Of a DNA stretch of 64,000 nucleotides, positions 45,375-54,167 are shown piece after piece; the stretch's first letter is position 1; every line of letters starts with the position of its first letter. The notes beneath the pieces are model-generated. The model was not told the DNA's origin. It saw only the letters and a program-made list of their open reading frames with translations, and ran no database searches. The DNA is from an uncultured Parabacteroides sp. Its GTDB lineage: Bacteria > Bacteroidota > Bacteroidia > Bacteroidales > Tannerellaceae. The stretch spans positions 186,001 to 250,000 of the forward strand of contig NZ_CANTZW010000002.1 of the NCBI RefSeq assembly GCF_947855115.1, in the 5' to 3' direction. Made by a program: the position numbers and the translations under genes.

Positions 45375-46907
45375 TTAGTTTTCTCCTCCTACTGTAAGTT
45401 TGCTGACTAAGGCCGACGGCATACCGCAGGTCACCGGGCAAGACTGTCCATCCTTGCCACAAGTCCATGTGCCGTTGTCCATCTTATAATTATTACCCAC
45501 CATCGTGATGTCTGCCAACGCTTTCGGGCCGTTACCGATGATATTGATATCCTTGATAGGCTGGGTGAGCTTGCCATTCTCGATCAGGTAACCATCCTTC
45601 ACGAAGAAGGTGAAATCGCCCGCCCCGATCTGTACCTGCCCGTTCGTGAAATTGGCGGCGTAGATACCTTTCTTTACGGTAGAGATGATCTCTTCCTCCG
45701 TCATGTTGCCCGCCTCCATATAAGTGGCGCGCATGCGGGGGATCGGCATTTGCCGGAAAGACTCCCGCCGGCCGTTGCCCGTGGAAGGGATGCCGTAATG
45801 TCTCGCGCTGATACGGTCGTGCAGGTAACTGGTCAAGACTCCCTCACGCACGATATAGGTCTTTTGCCCGTCCACGCCCTCGTCGTCGATATTGACCGAG
45901 CCCCGGTTGAAAGGAATCGTGCCATCGTCTACCACGTTGATATGCTCGTTACAAACTTTCTTGTTCAGTTGGTCGGAGAAAATAGAGGTGTTCTTACGGT
46001 TGAAATCGGCCTCGAAAGCATGGCCGATCGCCTCGTGCAATAGGATTCCGGAACCGCCGGCACCCATGACGACGGGCATTTCCCCGCCCTTCGGCTTGAT
46101 CGCCCGGAATAAGATAGAGGTCTTATCCACCGCCTCTTGAGCGAGCTCGTCGATCAGGTCGTCCGTCAGGAATTCCGCACCCATGCGGAAAGCCCGTGCC
46201 GCATATGAGTTCTCAATCTTCCCGTTGTCCTCCATGATGCAGACGGCGCTCAGGGCGCTCATCGGGCGATAATCGTAATAAATCTGCCCTTCCGAGTTGC
46301 AGAATAAGATATGGGAGGTCGTGTCTCCCAGAGAGGCCATCACCTTGGTGACCCGCTTATCCTTGGCGAAGATCTGATCGTTCAGTTTCTGCAAGAAAGG
46401 CATCTTGTCGTTGATGGCGATCTCGTCCCAGGGTGTTCGTACGCCATAGAAATTATTCGCGCGCGTTTTCTCCGTCAGGTTTATCGGGGCGGTGTTCGCC
46501 GATCCGGTAGCGATACGCGCGGCGGTACGGGCCGCCTTCAGCATCTCGTCTAAGGTGACGTTCTCTACGTAGGCATACCCCGTTTGGTCGCCGGCCAATA
46601 CACGTACGCCCATCCCGAAGTCGATGTTAGACGAGGCACGGTTTACGGCGCCATCCTGTAGCCCCACGTTGTTCCTGTATGAGTGCTCGAAAAACAAGTC
46701 GGCATAATCCCCACCTTTCTCCAAGGCTGCCGCCAATACCTTCCTCAAATCCTCCTCACTCACCTTAAAATAATCCATGGCGAATGAAATACCGGCCGCT
46801 TTACCACCTTCACTACCGGTGCAACCTCCTAGTAAGGAAGGGGCCGCTAATGTCCCAAGCATAACCATACCTCCTGTTTTAATGAAATCACGTCTGTTAA
46901 TATTCAT
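45375..46907 (-). CDS. tldD: TldD-like metalloprotease with a Tat/lipoprotein-type signal
   Basis: The 510-residue protein has the zinc motif HEAIGH at 291-296 and other TldD signatures (GGSGILLH, FTNGQVQIGAGDFTFFVK-like). Its N-terminus reads MNINRRDFIKTGG and then LLGGC (Cys29), that is, a twin-arginine motif and a lipobox-like cysteine, which E. coli TldD lacks. It may therefore be exported while its TldE partner is not obviously so. The next gene upstream, the sulfatase maturase, overlaps its start by 11 bases. Confidence 0.92.
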   Translation of the reverse strand: MNINRRDFIKTGGMVMLGTLAAPSLLGGCTGSEGGKAAGISFAMDYFKVSEEDLRKVLAAALEKGGDYADLFFEHSYRNNVGLQDGAVNRASSNIDFGMGVRVLAGDQTGYAYVENVTLDEMLKAARTAARIATGSANTAPINLTEKTRANNFYGVRTPWDEIAINDKMPFLQKLNDQIFAKDKRVTKVMASLGDTTSHILFCNSEGQIYYDYRPMSALSAVCIMEDNGKIENSYAARAFRMGAEFLTDDLIDELAQEAVDKTSILFRAIKPKGGEMPVVMGAGGSGILLHEAIGHAFEADFNRKNTSIFSDQLNKKVCNEHINVVDDGTIPFNRGSVNIDDEGVDGQKTYIVREGVLTSYLHDRISARHYGIPSTGNGRRESFRQMPIPRMRATYMEAGNMTEEEIISTVKKGIYAANFTNGQVQIGAGDFTFFVKDGYLIENGKLTQPIKDINIIGNGPKALADITMVGNNYKMDNGTWTCGKDGQSCPVTCGMPSALVSKLTVGGEN

Positions 46908-48138
46908 GTTGTTGTTGTTTAGCCCAATCCATCACGTTTGCGGGTGGACGTTGATTCAATAACTCTTTTTTCATAAAATCCATGTAAGGAGCTACATGCT
47001 TGAAGAATTTCCGGTATCCCTTACATAGGTAATTAAGTCCCGGCTCTCCGCTCGGCGTATGGAGGAACCGGTTCTTCGGGCACTCCCCGTGGCAAGCGAA
47101 AAGGTATTCGCATTCCTTGCACTGCGTAGGGAGCTTATCCTCTTTATCCGTTCCAAACTTTTGTTGCACGGGGCTGTACATCATCTCCGTCAATGTCTTT
47201 GTCTGGATATTCCCGAGCTTGTATTCCGGGAATACGAAATGATCGCAAGCGTATACATCGCCATTGAACTCCATTACCCCGGCATGTCCGCAATGGCGGG
47301 CCAGGGAGCAGACCCCGGGTTGCTCGCCTACCCAGTTCGCCAAGGTGGAATCGAATAATTGGATGTAGAACTTGCCTACATCCTCTTTCAGCCATTCATC
47401 GAACAAGGCGCAGAGGAAATCTCCCCATTTCTCGCTATCTACCGAGAACGGGGCAAGCTTGATCGCCGCGTCTTGCTCTTCGGGAGAAGATAGCTTGGTT
47501 CCTTCCTTATGCCGGCCGATACGCTCCACGATCGGAGCGAATTGGATGAAGCGGCAATCCAGTTCCTTGAAGAAATTATAGAATTCCAGCGGATAATCCA
47601 CGTTATAATCATTCACGACCGCCATGGCGTTATATTCTACCCCATGTTTTTTCAGCAACTCTATTCCCTTCATCACCTTATAGAAAGAAGGGAGTCCCTG
47701 CCGGTTCCTACGATATTCGTCGTGAAACTCTTGCGGGCCATCGATCGATACGCCCACCAAGAAATTATTTTCCTTGAAAAAACGGCACCACTCATCATTC
47801 AATAAAGTACCATTCGTTTGAATACAATTATCTATTTGCCGTCCTCCCGCGTATTTACGCTGCAACTCCAAGGCCTTTTTATAAAAACTGATCGGTCGCA
47901 TCAGCGTCTCGCCCCCGTGCCACGTAAACAACACTTCCTGCATAGTCTGGCATTCCATATACTCCTTGATAAACCTTTCGAGTATCTGATCCGTCATGAT
48001 GTGATTTTTCACATCCGGATAGAACTTACTTTTCTCAAGATAATAACAATACTCACATGCCAAATTACAAACAGAACCCACCGGTTTCAACATGATGTAA
48101 ACCGGCTTTGCGAAAGGAGAGATATAGGAACTACTCAT
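46897..48138 (-). CDS. chuR: Anaerobic sulfatase-maturating enzyme (radical SAM)
   Basis: The 413-residue protein has the radical-SAM cluster Cys24-x3-Cys28-x2-Cys31 (CNLACEYC), and C-terminal SPASM cysteines (CSLARHCGHAG, CKECEYLFACHGEC). The overall sequence closely resembles what I remember of the Bacteroides maturase ChuR. It oxidises an active-site Ser or Cys of sulfatases to formylglycine in the cytoplasm before export. The sulfatase at 10.4 kb is a serine type and therefore a client candidate. It overlaps the tldD start by 11 bases. A TATCTTTG box precedes it. Confidence 0.93.
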   Translation of the reverse strand: MSSSYISPFAKPVYIMLKPVGSVCNLACEYCYYLEKSKFYPDVKNHIMTDQILERFIKEYMECQTMQEVLFTWHGGETLMRPISFYKKALELQRKYAGGRQIDNCIQTNGTLLNDEWCRFFKENNFLVGVSIDGPQEFHDEYRRNRQGLPSFYKVMKGIELLKKHGVEYNAMAVVNDYNVDYPLEFYNFFKELDCRFIQFAPIVERIGRHKEGTKLSSPEEQDAAIKLAPFSVDSEKWGDFLCALFDEWLKEDVGKFYIQLFDSTLANWVGEQPGVCSLARHCGHAGVMEFNGDVYACDHFVFPEYKLGNIQTKTLTEMMYSPVQQKFGTDKEDKLPTQCKECEYLFACHGECPKNRFLHTPSGEPGLNYLCKGYRKFFKHVAPYMDFMKKELLNQRPPANVMDWAKQQQHEY

Positions 48139-48172
48139 GGTACATATTTAAAATGTTCAATTTTTTAATTTG

Positions 48173-48180
48173 CAAAGATA
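48173..48180 (-). promoter_or_regulatory. -7 box TATCTTTG for the chuR-tldD-tldE unit
   Basis: On the minus strand it matches TAnnTTTG and lies 34 bases before the ATG at 48138. Confidence 0.5.
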
Positions 48181-48227
48181 AAAAACCTCTTTGGTTTGTG
48201 CTTGTTGCAGATAATAAAATCTGTTTA

Positions 48228-49283
48228 TTACTTCTTTGTCTTCTTATAATAATTGTAATCCGTGATAAATCCCTCGCAAAGCCAATTGGCCAAAGCCTGC
48301 CGGTTATTACTAAGGATAAATCGTTGTTGGTCGTATCGGTTTTGTAAGTTACCCAACTCAACGAAGACAGAGGTTGGAACCGTGTGCCGTAATACATATA
48401 AATTACGATCATCTACCGTACCGGAGAATCCCCGGCCCGGTTGATGGCGGTTGTATTTATGCGAGAATGTGGATTTCATGGTCTTTGCCAGGCGTTTACT
48501 GGCTTGGTCTTTGGGCTTGTGATAGAAGAAGACATCCGTTCTTTGGTGCTTGCTACGGCTGTCTACGTGGATGAATATCGCTCTTTTATAGGTTTCCTTG
48601 TCTTTCCGGTTTAGGGTGTTTATCTTGGCGCAACGTTGTTCTAGCCTGCTTACTTGATTGAATGGAATCGGGCTTCCCATGCAAGTCTCCCGTTTGCTGT
48701 TATTGAGAAATTGTTGATCTCGTATCCCGTCTTTCGCGTCTTGAATGATAATATGTACTTTGGCTCCCCGTGTTAAGAGATTACGGGCCAGACGCAACAT
48801 GATATCATAAGCGTATTCGTCCTCATGCAACTCGTGAGAGCCCATTTTCCCGATTGCGCCGGGGTCCGGGCCACCGTGCCCACTGACTAGGTAGAAGCAA
48901 GCTCCCTTTAGGTCGGAGGAGGTGACTTGGTAGCTTGCTAGCGACTTACCGAATAGGGACTGATAATTTCTCCTCCGAGGAGTAGAGACGGGAGATTCGG
49001 AGGAGGCGCTGGCCGTGGCGGTTCTTTTCCTCTTGGCCTTCAGTGGAGGCAGGGTATATTTTACGCCCATGCGTAGACTATTGTTCTTCCCAAACTTCCC
49101 TTTATTAAGTTTGATAAACTCTTTCTGATAGGTTTGTCCGGTACGGTTGAAACGCTTGAGGAAAAGGATGATACCCTCTCCGTTTTTAGGATATGCCTTT
49201 TCTTGGGCAGTCAAGGGACCTGTATAGACGAGAGTGATAATAAGGATGAAGAATATATGGATACAGTGTTTCACGGACTTCAT
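48228..49283 (-). CDS. N-acetylmuramoyl-L-alanine amidase
   Basis: The 351-residue protein has a signal peptide (about 1-26), a short LysM-like segment (about 33-80), a Ser/Thr/Arg-rich linker (85-106) and a C-terminal Amidase_3 domain with zinc ligands His136 in SGHGG, an acidic residue in HELHEDEY and His in IFIHVDS, and the catalytic Glu in VFVELGNL. It cuts the stem peptide from MurNAc in the periplasm, as in daughter-cell separation. A near-consensus TATCTTTA box is at 49303-49310. Confidence 0.92.
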   Translation of the reverse strand: MKSVKHCIHIFFILIITLVYTGPLTAQEKAYPKNGEGIILFLKRFNRTGQTYQKEFIKLNKGKFGKNNSLRMGVKYTLPPLKAKRKRTATASASSESPVSTPRRRNYQSLFGKSLASYQVTSSDLKGACFYLVSGHGGPDPGAIGKMGSHELHEDEYAYDIMLRLARNLLTRGAKVHIIIQDAKDGIRDQQFLNNSKRETCMGSPIPFNQVSRLEQRCAKINTLNRKDKETYKRAIFIHVDSRSKHQRTDVFFYHKPKDQASKRLAKTMKSTFSHKYNRHQPGRGFSGTVDDRNLYVLRHTVPTSVFVELGNLQNRYDQQRFILSNNRQALANWLCEGFITDYNYYKKTKK

Positions 49284-49357
49284 AAAAATTGATTCTACGT
49301 CGTAAAGATAATTAAATCAGCCCATAGTCGGAAATGATAATATATAAAAAGAATGAA

Positions 49358-49936
49358 TCAACCTACAAAAGATAGAGAGGATATCTTATTGTAAATCTCT
49401 TTGGTTAATTGAATATCATAGGATGCGTCGTGCAATTTCGTGGAGTCTATTTTTATGCCCAAGGTCCTCGCCACTGTTTCCTGCTTGAAATCTGTCATCT
49501 CATGCCGTTTGCGCATTAAATGCTGGGTGGCCAATACCATTACGTCTATGGAGTTCACCCAGAACCAGGAGTAAAAATAATTATCCCCGTTCTGTACGAA
49601 AAAGGCTTTCAGAAAGTAATTGTCGAAAGAGGCGTTATTGTATCCCACAAGGAAGAACTTGTCTTTTTTATCAAATTTGTCCACATATTTAGAGAGCATA
49701 TTCACTAATCGGGCATATACCTCTTGCATGGGCGGGTAAGCTTGTATTTGCTCCCTGGTTACATTGCAAATGCGGAGAGCCTCTTCCTCTATCTCGCACC
49801 GGGGATGCGGGCATACGTTGAAATTGAAGGATTCCTTGGTTACTCCATCTATTACGATTTCCCCGCTTATTTGGTGGATGCCGTTTCTCCAGTATTTTAT
49901 GCCGGTAGTCTCTAGATCGAAAAAAAGTAGTTTCAT
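49358..49936 (-). CDS. DEDDh 3'-5' exonuclease (DnaQ-like)
   Basis: The 192-residue protein has ExoI motif FFDLETTG (Asp7, Glu9), Asp105 in NNASFDNYF, and the ExoIII motif HDASYD (His169, Asp174). It is a freestanding proofreading-type nuclease domain; it could trim DNA or RNA. Single-gene unit with a TACTTTTG box (49959-49966) just upstream. Confidence 0.9.
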   Translation of the reverse strand: MKLLFFDLETTGIKYWRNGIHQISGEIVIDGVTKESFNFNVCPHPRCEIEEEALRICNVTREQIQAYPPMQEVYARLVNMLSKYVDKFDKKDKFFLVGYNNASFDNYFLKAFFVQNGDNYFYSWFWVNSIDVMVLATQHLMRKRHEMTDFKQETVARTLGIKIDSTKLHDASYDIQLTKEIYNKISSLSFVG

Positions 49937-49958
49937 AAAAGTTTTTTAATATAGGATA

Positions 49959-49966
49959 CAAAAGTA
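49959..49966 (-). promoter_or_regulatory. -7 box TACTTTTG for the exonuclease gene
   Basis: On the minus strand it matches TAnnTTTG and lies 22 bases before the ATG at 49936. Confidence 0.5.
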
Positions 49967-50053
49967 AGTTTTTTTATTCTTTTCGATAGATATTTCAGCC
50001 CTTTTTCAGAAATATCCGGTTTCTTTGTATAAACTTTAATATGGAATGAACCT

Positions 50054-50731
50054 ATGAAGATCTTGATAGTCGAGGATGAACCTTCTTTAAGGGAGTTGAT
50101 ACAACGTTTCTTGGAGAAAGAGCGGTATGTGGTAGAGGTGGCCGCTTCTTATGCCACAGGCATACGGAAATTGGAAGATTACGATTATGACTGTATCTTG
50201 CTGGATATAATGTTGCCGGACGGGGACGGCCTGTCCCTGCTGGAAAGCATCAAGAGGATGGGAAAGAAAGAATGCGTGATCATCATCTCCGCCAAGGATT
50301 CTTTGGAGGATAAAGTGTCGGGGCTAGACTTGGGGGCGGACGATTATCTGGCCAAGCCTTTCCATATGGCAGAGCTGAGCGCCCGTATTAAGAGCGTGAT
50401 TCGAAGGCATCATTATAATGGGACGGCGTGCATCGATATTGGCAACGTGAAAATATTCACCGACAAGTATCAGGTACGAGTGGAAGGAAAGGAATTGGAG
50501 CTGAATAAGAAAGAATACGATATATTGGTTTATTTCGCTAATCGCCCCGGTCGCTTGGTCGATAAGGGCACGCTTGCCGAATCCGTGTGGGGAGATCATA
50601 TCGATCAGGTAGATAATTTTGATTTTGTATACGCCCAGATCAAGAATCTCCGTAAGAAACTGGCGGCGGGAGGGGCTAATATAGAGATCAGGGCCGTTTA
50701 CAAGTTTGGCTATAAATTGGTTGTCGAATAG
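50054..50731 (+). CDS. OmpR/PhoB-family response regulator
   Basis: The 225-residue protein has a receiver domain (1-115) with phospho-acceptor Asp51 in LLDIMLPDGDG and Lys in LAKPF, and a winged-helix DNA-binding domain (about 128-224, ending AVYKFGYKLV). It pairs with the histidine kinase encoded 15 bases downstream. The stimulus is unknown; the following PepSY-like gene is a common companion. Confidence 0.95.
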   Translation: MKILIVEDEPSLRELIQRFLEKERYVVEVAASYATGIRKLEDYDYDCILLDIMLPDGDGLSLLESIKRMGKKECVIIISAKDSLEDKVSGLDLGADDYLAKPFHMAELSARIKSVIRRHHYNGTACIDIGNVKIFTDKYQVRVEGKELELNKKEYDILVYFANRPGRLVDKGTLAESVWGDHIDQVDNFDFVYAQIKNLRKKLAAGGANIEIRAVYKFGYKLVVE

Positions 50732-50746
50732 ATCTTCTTGGCTGGT

Positions 50747-51994
50747 ATGAAATTGATTTATCGTATATTAATTCGCTTGTCGGTGGTTCTGAGCGTTGTC
50801 GTGGCGGTCTGGGCCTTTTTGTTTTACGTGGCCATCGCGGACGAGATCAATGAAGAGGTGGATGATTCGCTGGAAGACTATTCCGAGGAGATTATGACGC
50901 GAGTCTTGGCGGGGGAAGAGCTTCCCACGGGGGATAACGGCTCGAGCAGCCAGTATTATTTATCGGAGGTAAGCCCGGATCATGCCGAGCGGTACAAGAA
51001 AAAGAAAGATATGTATTATACGGACGAGGATACCCGTGTCTTGTCGATGATATTCAGGGATAAGGATGATCGTTATTATGAGCTGGTCGTGTCTACGCCG
51101 ACTATAGAGAAAGATGATTTGCGGGAAGCGGTCTTGTATTGGTGTATCATTTTATATGTTTTCCTGTTGTTTACGGTGGTGGCTGTTACCACTTGGGTTT
51201 TCTATCGCAGCATGAAGCCTCTATATGTCCTTCTGGATTGGTTGGATTCGTACCGGATCGGGAAAAAGAATAAACCTTTGGAGATCGATTCTTCCGTGAC
51301 GGAGTTCAGGAAACTGAGCGAGGCGACACTTCGTAACGCCGGGCGAAACGAGAAAATGTACGAGCAGCAAAAGCAGTTTATAGGGAACGCCTCTCACGAG
51401 ATACAGACCCCGTTGGCCATCTGCAGGAACCGCTTGGAGGGTTTGATGGAAGACGACTCGTTGACAGAGGCTCAGATGGAGGAACTTTATAAGACCCATA
51501 AGACACTGGAATATATAACGAGGTTGAACAAGGCGCTGCTTCTGCTGACCAAGATAGACAACGGGCAGTTTATCGATACGGCCGATATCGAGTTGAACCC
51601 GTTGATAGAGCGTTATGTGGAGGATTTCAAGGATGTGTATGCCTATCGCCGTATCTCTGTAGCCGTGGAGGAGGAAGGCGTGTGCAGGGTAACGATGAAC
51701 GAGTCGTTGGCGGCTTCCCTTTTCTCCAACCTGATCAAGAACGCTTTTGTACATAACATAGAGGGAGGGCAGATACATATTGCCTCGGGCCCCGGCCGTT
51801 TCGTTATACGGAATACGGGTGAGGATGGCCCGTTGGACCGGGCCCGTATTTTCGAGCGTTTTTATCAAGGCCATAAGAAAGAAGGCTCGACGGGGCTGGG
51901 ATTGGCGATCGCTCATTCGATATGCGCGATGCAAGGCTTCCATCTGTCGTATGATTATGTGGGCGGGGAGCATTTATTTTGTGTCAAATATTGA
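50747..51994 (+). CDS. Membrane-bound sensor histidine kinase
   Basis: About 415 residues with two transmembrane segments (about 8-28 and 130-152) flanking a periplasmic sensor domain of about 100 residues, then a HisKA domain with phospho-acceptor His217 (NASHEIQTPLAI) and a HATPase domain with NLIKNAFVHN and STGLGLAIAHS. The ATG at 50747 is preferred over an in-frame TTG at 50738. It forms a two-component pair with the upstream regulator. Confidence 0.94.
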   Translation: MKLIYRILIRLSVVLSVVVAVWAFLFYVAIADEINEEVDDSLEDYSEEIMTRVLAGEELPTGDNGSSSQYYLSEVSPDHAERYKKKKDMYYTDEDTRVLSMIFRDKDDRYYELVVSTPTIEKDDLREAVLYWCIILYVFLLFTVVAVTTWVFYRSMKPLYVLLDWLDSYRIGKKNKPLEIDSSVTEFRKLSEATLRNAGRNEKMYEQQKQFIGNASHEIQTPLAICRNRLEGLMEDDSLTEAQMEELYKTHKTLEYITRLNKALLLLTKIDNGQFIDTADIELNPLIERYVEDFKDVYAYRRISVAVEEEGVCRVTMNESLAASLFSNLIKNAFVHNIEGGQIHIASGPGRFVIRNTGEDGPLDRARIFERFYQGHKKEGSTGLGLAIAHSICAMQGFHLSYDYVGGEHLFCVKY

Positions 51995-52088
51995 TATCGG
52001 GTTATGATTTCAGAGAAATTTCAATTTCGCTATCGATTTTTGTCTTATAATTAATTTTTCAATGTCTAATTTATTAAAACAAGAAGTT

Positions 52089-52529
52089 ATGAAACGAATA
52101 TTGATGTTGCTGGTTTGCGCTCTCTCTTTTAGTTCAGTCTCGATGTGGGCGGGAGATGATAGGTTGATCCAATTTGATGAGTTGCCGGCTACGGCCCGGA
52201 CATTCATCCAGAAACACTTCTCTCAAGTGAAGGTTGCCTTGACTAAGGTAGACAGTGATTTTTTTGATAAGGACTATGACGTGGTCTTCGTAAACGGTGA
52301 TAAGATAGAATTCGATAAAAACGGGAAATGGAAAGAGATCAAGTGCGTCTCCAGCGGCTCTATTCCTTCTACGGCTATCCCGGCGCAGATTCATACGTAT
52401 ATTACTCAGAACTACCCGGACGTATCGGTCGTGAAGATGGAGCAAGACCGGAAGGAGTATGAGGTGAAACTGTCGAATGGACGGAAGCTGGAGTTCGACA
52501 AGCAATACCGGCTGATCGATATCGACTGA
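52089..52529 (+). CDS. Periplasmic PepSY-like (DUF2874) protein
   Basis: The 146-residue protein has a signal peptide (about 1-20, MWAGDD following) and two repeated PepSY-like units, each with a KxxxFxxxY-type pattern and a FD(K)xGxW/L strand: LPATARTFIQKHF...VEFDKNGKW-like and IPAQIHTYITQNYPDV...LEFDKQYRL. The family occurs next to two-component systems and may modulate the sensor. The ATG at 52089 gives the signal peptide and is preferred over an upstream in-frame start at 52062. Confidence 0.85.
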   Translation: MKRILMLLVCALSFSSVSMWAGDDRLIQFDELPATARTFIQKHFSQVKVALTKVDSDFFDKDYDVVFVNGDKIEFDKNGKWKEIKCVSSGSIPSTAIPAQIHTYITQNYPDVSVVKMEQDRKEYEVKLSNGRKLEFDKQYRLIDID

Positions 52530-52569
52530 TCTCGCCTTCCGTGCCTTTTTTCCGCGCTGAGTTTATTGG

Positions 52570-52607
52570 GGGCATCCTATGGTTCCGGACCGGGGCATAG
52601 GATGCCC
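52570..52607 (+). terminator. Strong hairpin after the two-component/PepSY unit
   Basis: GGGCATCCTATG (52570-52581) and CATAGGATGCCC (52596-52607) form a perfect 12-base stem with a 14-base loop; the tail is T-rich but interrupted. Confidence 0.75.
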
Positions 52608-52687
52608 TCGTTCTTGGATTTAAAGATAACATTATGTTTTTTAATCTTAAATGAGGAGATTGGTAAGGCCTTCTCTATTTATTTTAT

Positions 52688-52695
52688 TACCTTTG
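52688..52695 (+). promoter_or_regulatory. -7 box TACCTTTG for the cold-shock-domain gene
   Basis: It matches TAnnTTTG and lies 149 bases before the ATG at 52845. Confidence 0.5.
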
Positions 52696-52844
52696 TAAAA
52701 GTTTGAGTCTAGAATCATTATCGACACAGTTCTTCTTTTTATAATATTAAGCAGATCTCCCCTTTAATCATCCTTCTCACGCTAAGTAAAAGTATAATAC
52801 GCTTCATATTCCGTGAGGCCCTAGTATAAATTAAAATAGACTGT
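52696..52844 (+). promoter_or_regulatory. Long 5' leader of the cold-shock-domain gene
   Basis: About 140 transcribed bases precede the ATG if the box at 52688-52695 is used. Long leaders are typical of cold-shock genes and can act as RNA thermosensors; no ORF or classic riboswitch was seen in it. With the preceding stretch it makes up the gap 52530-52844. Confidence 0.4.
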
Positions 52845-53291
52845 ATGGCAAAATACGCATCATTTGGTAAACGTGAAAACGAGAAAAAGAAACAAGCCCG
52901 CCGAGTAGAGAAACAAAACAGGAAGGAAGAGAGGAAATCGTCCGGCAAAGCGACCAGCTTCGAAGACATGATCGCTTATGTGGATGAGAACGGGATGATC
53001 ACCTCCGTCCCTCCCGAGCTTCGCCGGAAAGAAGAAATAAACCAGGAAGATATCTTGATCTCGACTCCTAAAAAAGAAGACGTGGCTCCGGTTATCTTAA
53101 GGGGCAGGATCGATTATTTTAATGAGCAGAAAGGTTTCGGGTTCATTCGAGACTTGTCGGGGATGGAAAGATATTTCTTTCACGTGAACAACGTCGTGGA
53201 TGATATATCGGTGAATGATATCGTGACGTTTGACCTTGAGCGTGGAGACAGAGGCCTAAGTGCCGTGAATGTTTGCCTCGAAAATAAATAA
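52845..53291 (+). CDS. Cold-shock-domain RNA-binding protein with basic N-terminal extension
   Basis: The 148-residue protein has a Lys/Arg-rich N-terminus (about 8-35) and a C-terminal cold-shock OB-fold (about 84-147) with RNP1 KGFGFI (96-101) and RNP2 YFFHVNN (110-116). It is about twice the length of CspA, the extra part resembling basic tails that bind RNA or ribosomes. Cytoplasmic RNA chaperone by family. Confidence 0.92.
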   Translation: MAKYASFGKRENEKKKQARRVEKQNRKEERKSSGKATSFEDMIAYVDENGMITSVPPELRRKEEINQEDILISTPKKEDVAPVILRGRIDYFNEQKGFGFIRDLSGMERYFFHVNNVVDDISVNDIVTFDLERGDRGLSAVNVCLENK

Positions 53292-53298
53292 TAATATT

Positions 53299-53306
53299 TA
53301 CCTTTG
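53299..53306 (+). promoter_or_regulatory. -7 box TACCTTTG for panB
   Basis: It matches TAnnTTTG and ends at 53306, where the longest reading frame begins, so that frame cannot start there; the ATG at 53333 is the credible start. Confidence 0.55.
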
Positions 53307-53332
53307 TGGCCGGAACAATTAATAAAAATAAT

Positions 53333-54154
53333 ATGTCTGTCGCAAAAGTAGATGATAATAGAAAGGTGACCACGCATCGCCTGATAGAGATGAAACAGCG
53401 TGGAGAGAAAATATCCATGCTTACCGCCTATGATTATTCGATGGCGAAATTGATAGATCAAGCAGGGATGGACGTGATCTTGGTAGGAGATTCCGCTTCG
53501 AACGTAATGGCAGGAAACGTGACCACTTTGCCGATCACGCTCGACCAGATGATCTATCACGGCAAATCGGTCATGAAAGCGGTAAGCCGTGCGCTGGTGG
53601 TGGTAGACCTGCCTTTCGGTACGTATCAAGGAAACTCCAAGGAAGCCTTGTCTTCCGCTATCCGGGTGATGAAGGAGACGCACGCCGATTGCATCAAGTT
53701 GGAAGGCGGGGCCGAGGTCCGGGAATCTATCGAACGCATCTTATGCGCCGGTATCCCGATAATGGGGCATTTGGGCCTGACCCCGCAATCGATCAATAAG
53801 TTCGGGACCTACACGGTACGTGCCCGCGAGGAGGCCGAGGCCAAGAAGCTGGTAGAGGACGCCCATCTGCTGGAGGAGATAGGTTGTTTCGCCTTGGTGC
53901 TGGAGAAGATACCGGCGGCGTTGGCGGCTCGTGTCGCCTCGGAGCTTACGATTCCCGTTATCGGCATTGGCGCCGGTGGAGGCGTGGACGGCCAAGTGCT
54001 GGTCATGCATGATATGCTCGGTATCAACCAAGGTTTCTCTCCCCGTTTCTTACGCCGCTACGCAAACCTGGGGGAAGAGATTACCCGTGCCGTACAAGCC
54101 TACATCGAGGACGTGAAATCCCAAGATTTCCCGAACGAGAAGGAGCAATATTAG
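53333..54154 (+). CDS. panB: 3-methyl-2-oxobutanoate hydroxymethyltransferase
   Basis: The 273-residue enzyme adds a hydroxymethyl group from methylene-tetrahydrofolate to 2-oxoisovalerate, forming ketopantoate for pantothenate and CoA. It has the PanB features [14 protein letters not shown], the metal-binding [11 protein letters not shown] (about 51-61) and [13 protein letters not shown]. It is 13 bases upstream of cbiA. Confidence 0.96.
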   Translation: MSVAKVDDNRKVTTHRLIEMKQRGEKISMLTAYDYSMAKLIDQAGMDVILVGDSASNVMAGNVTTLPITLDQMIYHGKSVMKAVSRALVVVDLPFGTYQGNSKEALSSAIRVMKETHADCIKLEGGAEVRESIERILCAGIPIMGHLGLTPQSINKFGTYTVRAREEAEAKKLVEDAHLLEEIGCFALVLEKIPAALAARVASELTIPVIGIGAGGGVDGQVLVMHDMLGINQGFSPRFLRRYANLGEEITRAVQAYIEDVKSQDFPNEKEQY

Positions 54155-54167
54155 AAATACGGAATAC

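Noticed and set aside
44054..48138. Radical SAM plus TldD/TldE as a peptide natural-product cluster
   Set aside because: The radical-SAM protein looks like the sulfatase maturase ChuR over its whole length, and no short precursor-peptide gene lies nearby.
54020..54167. Possible cobalamin riboswitch before cbiA
   Set aside because: The gap between panB and cbiA is 13 bases, so no room exists and no conserved B12-box was seen.
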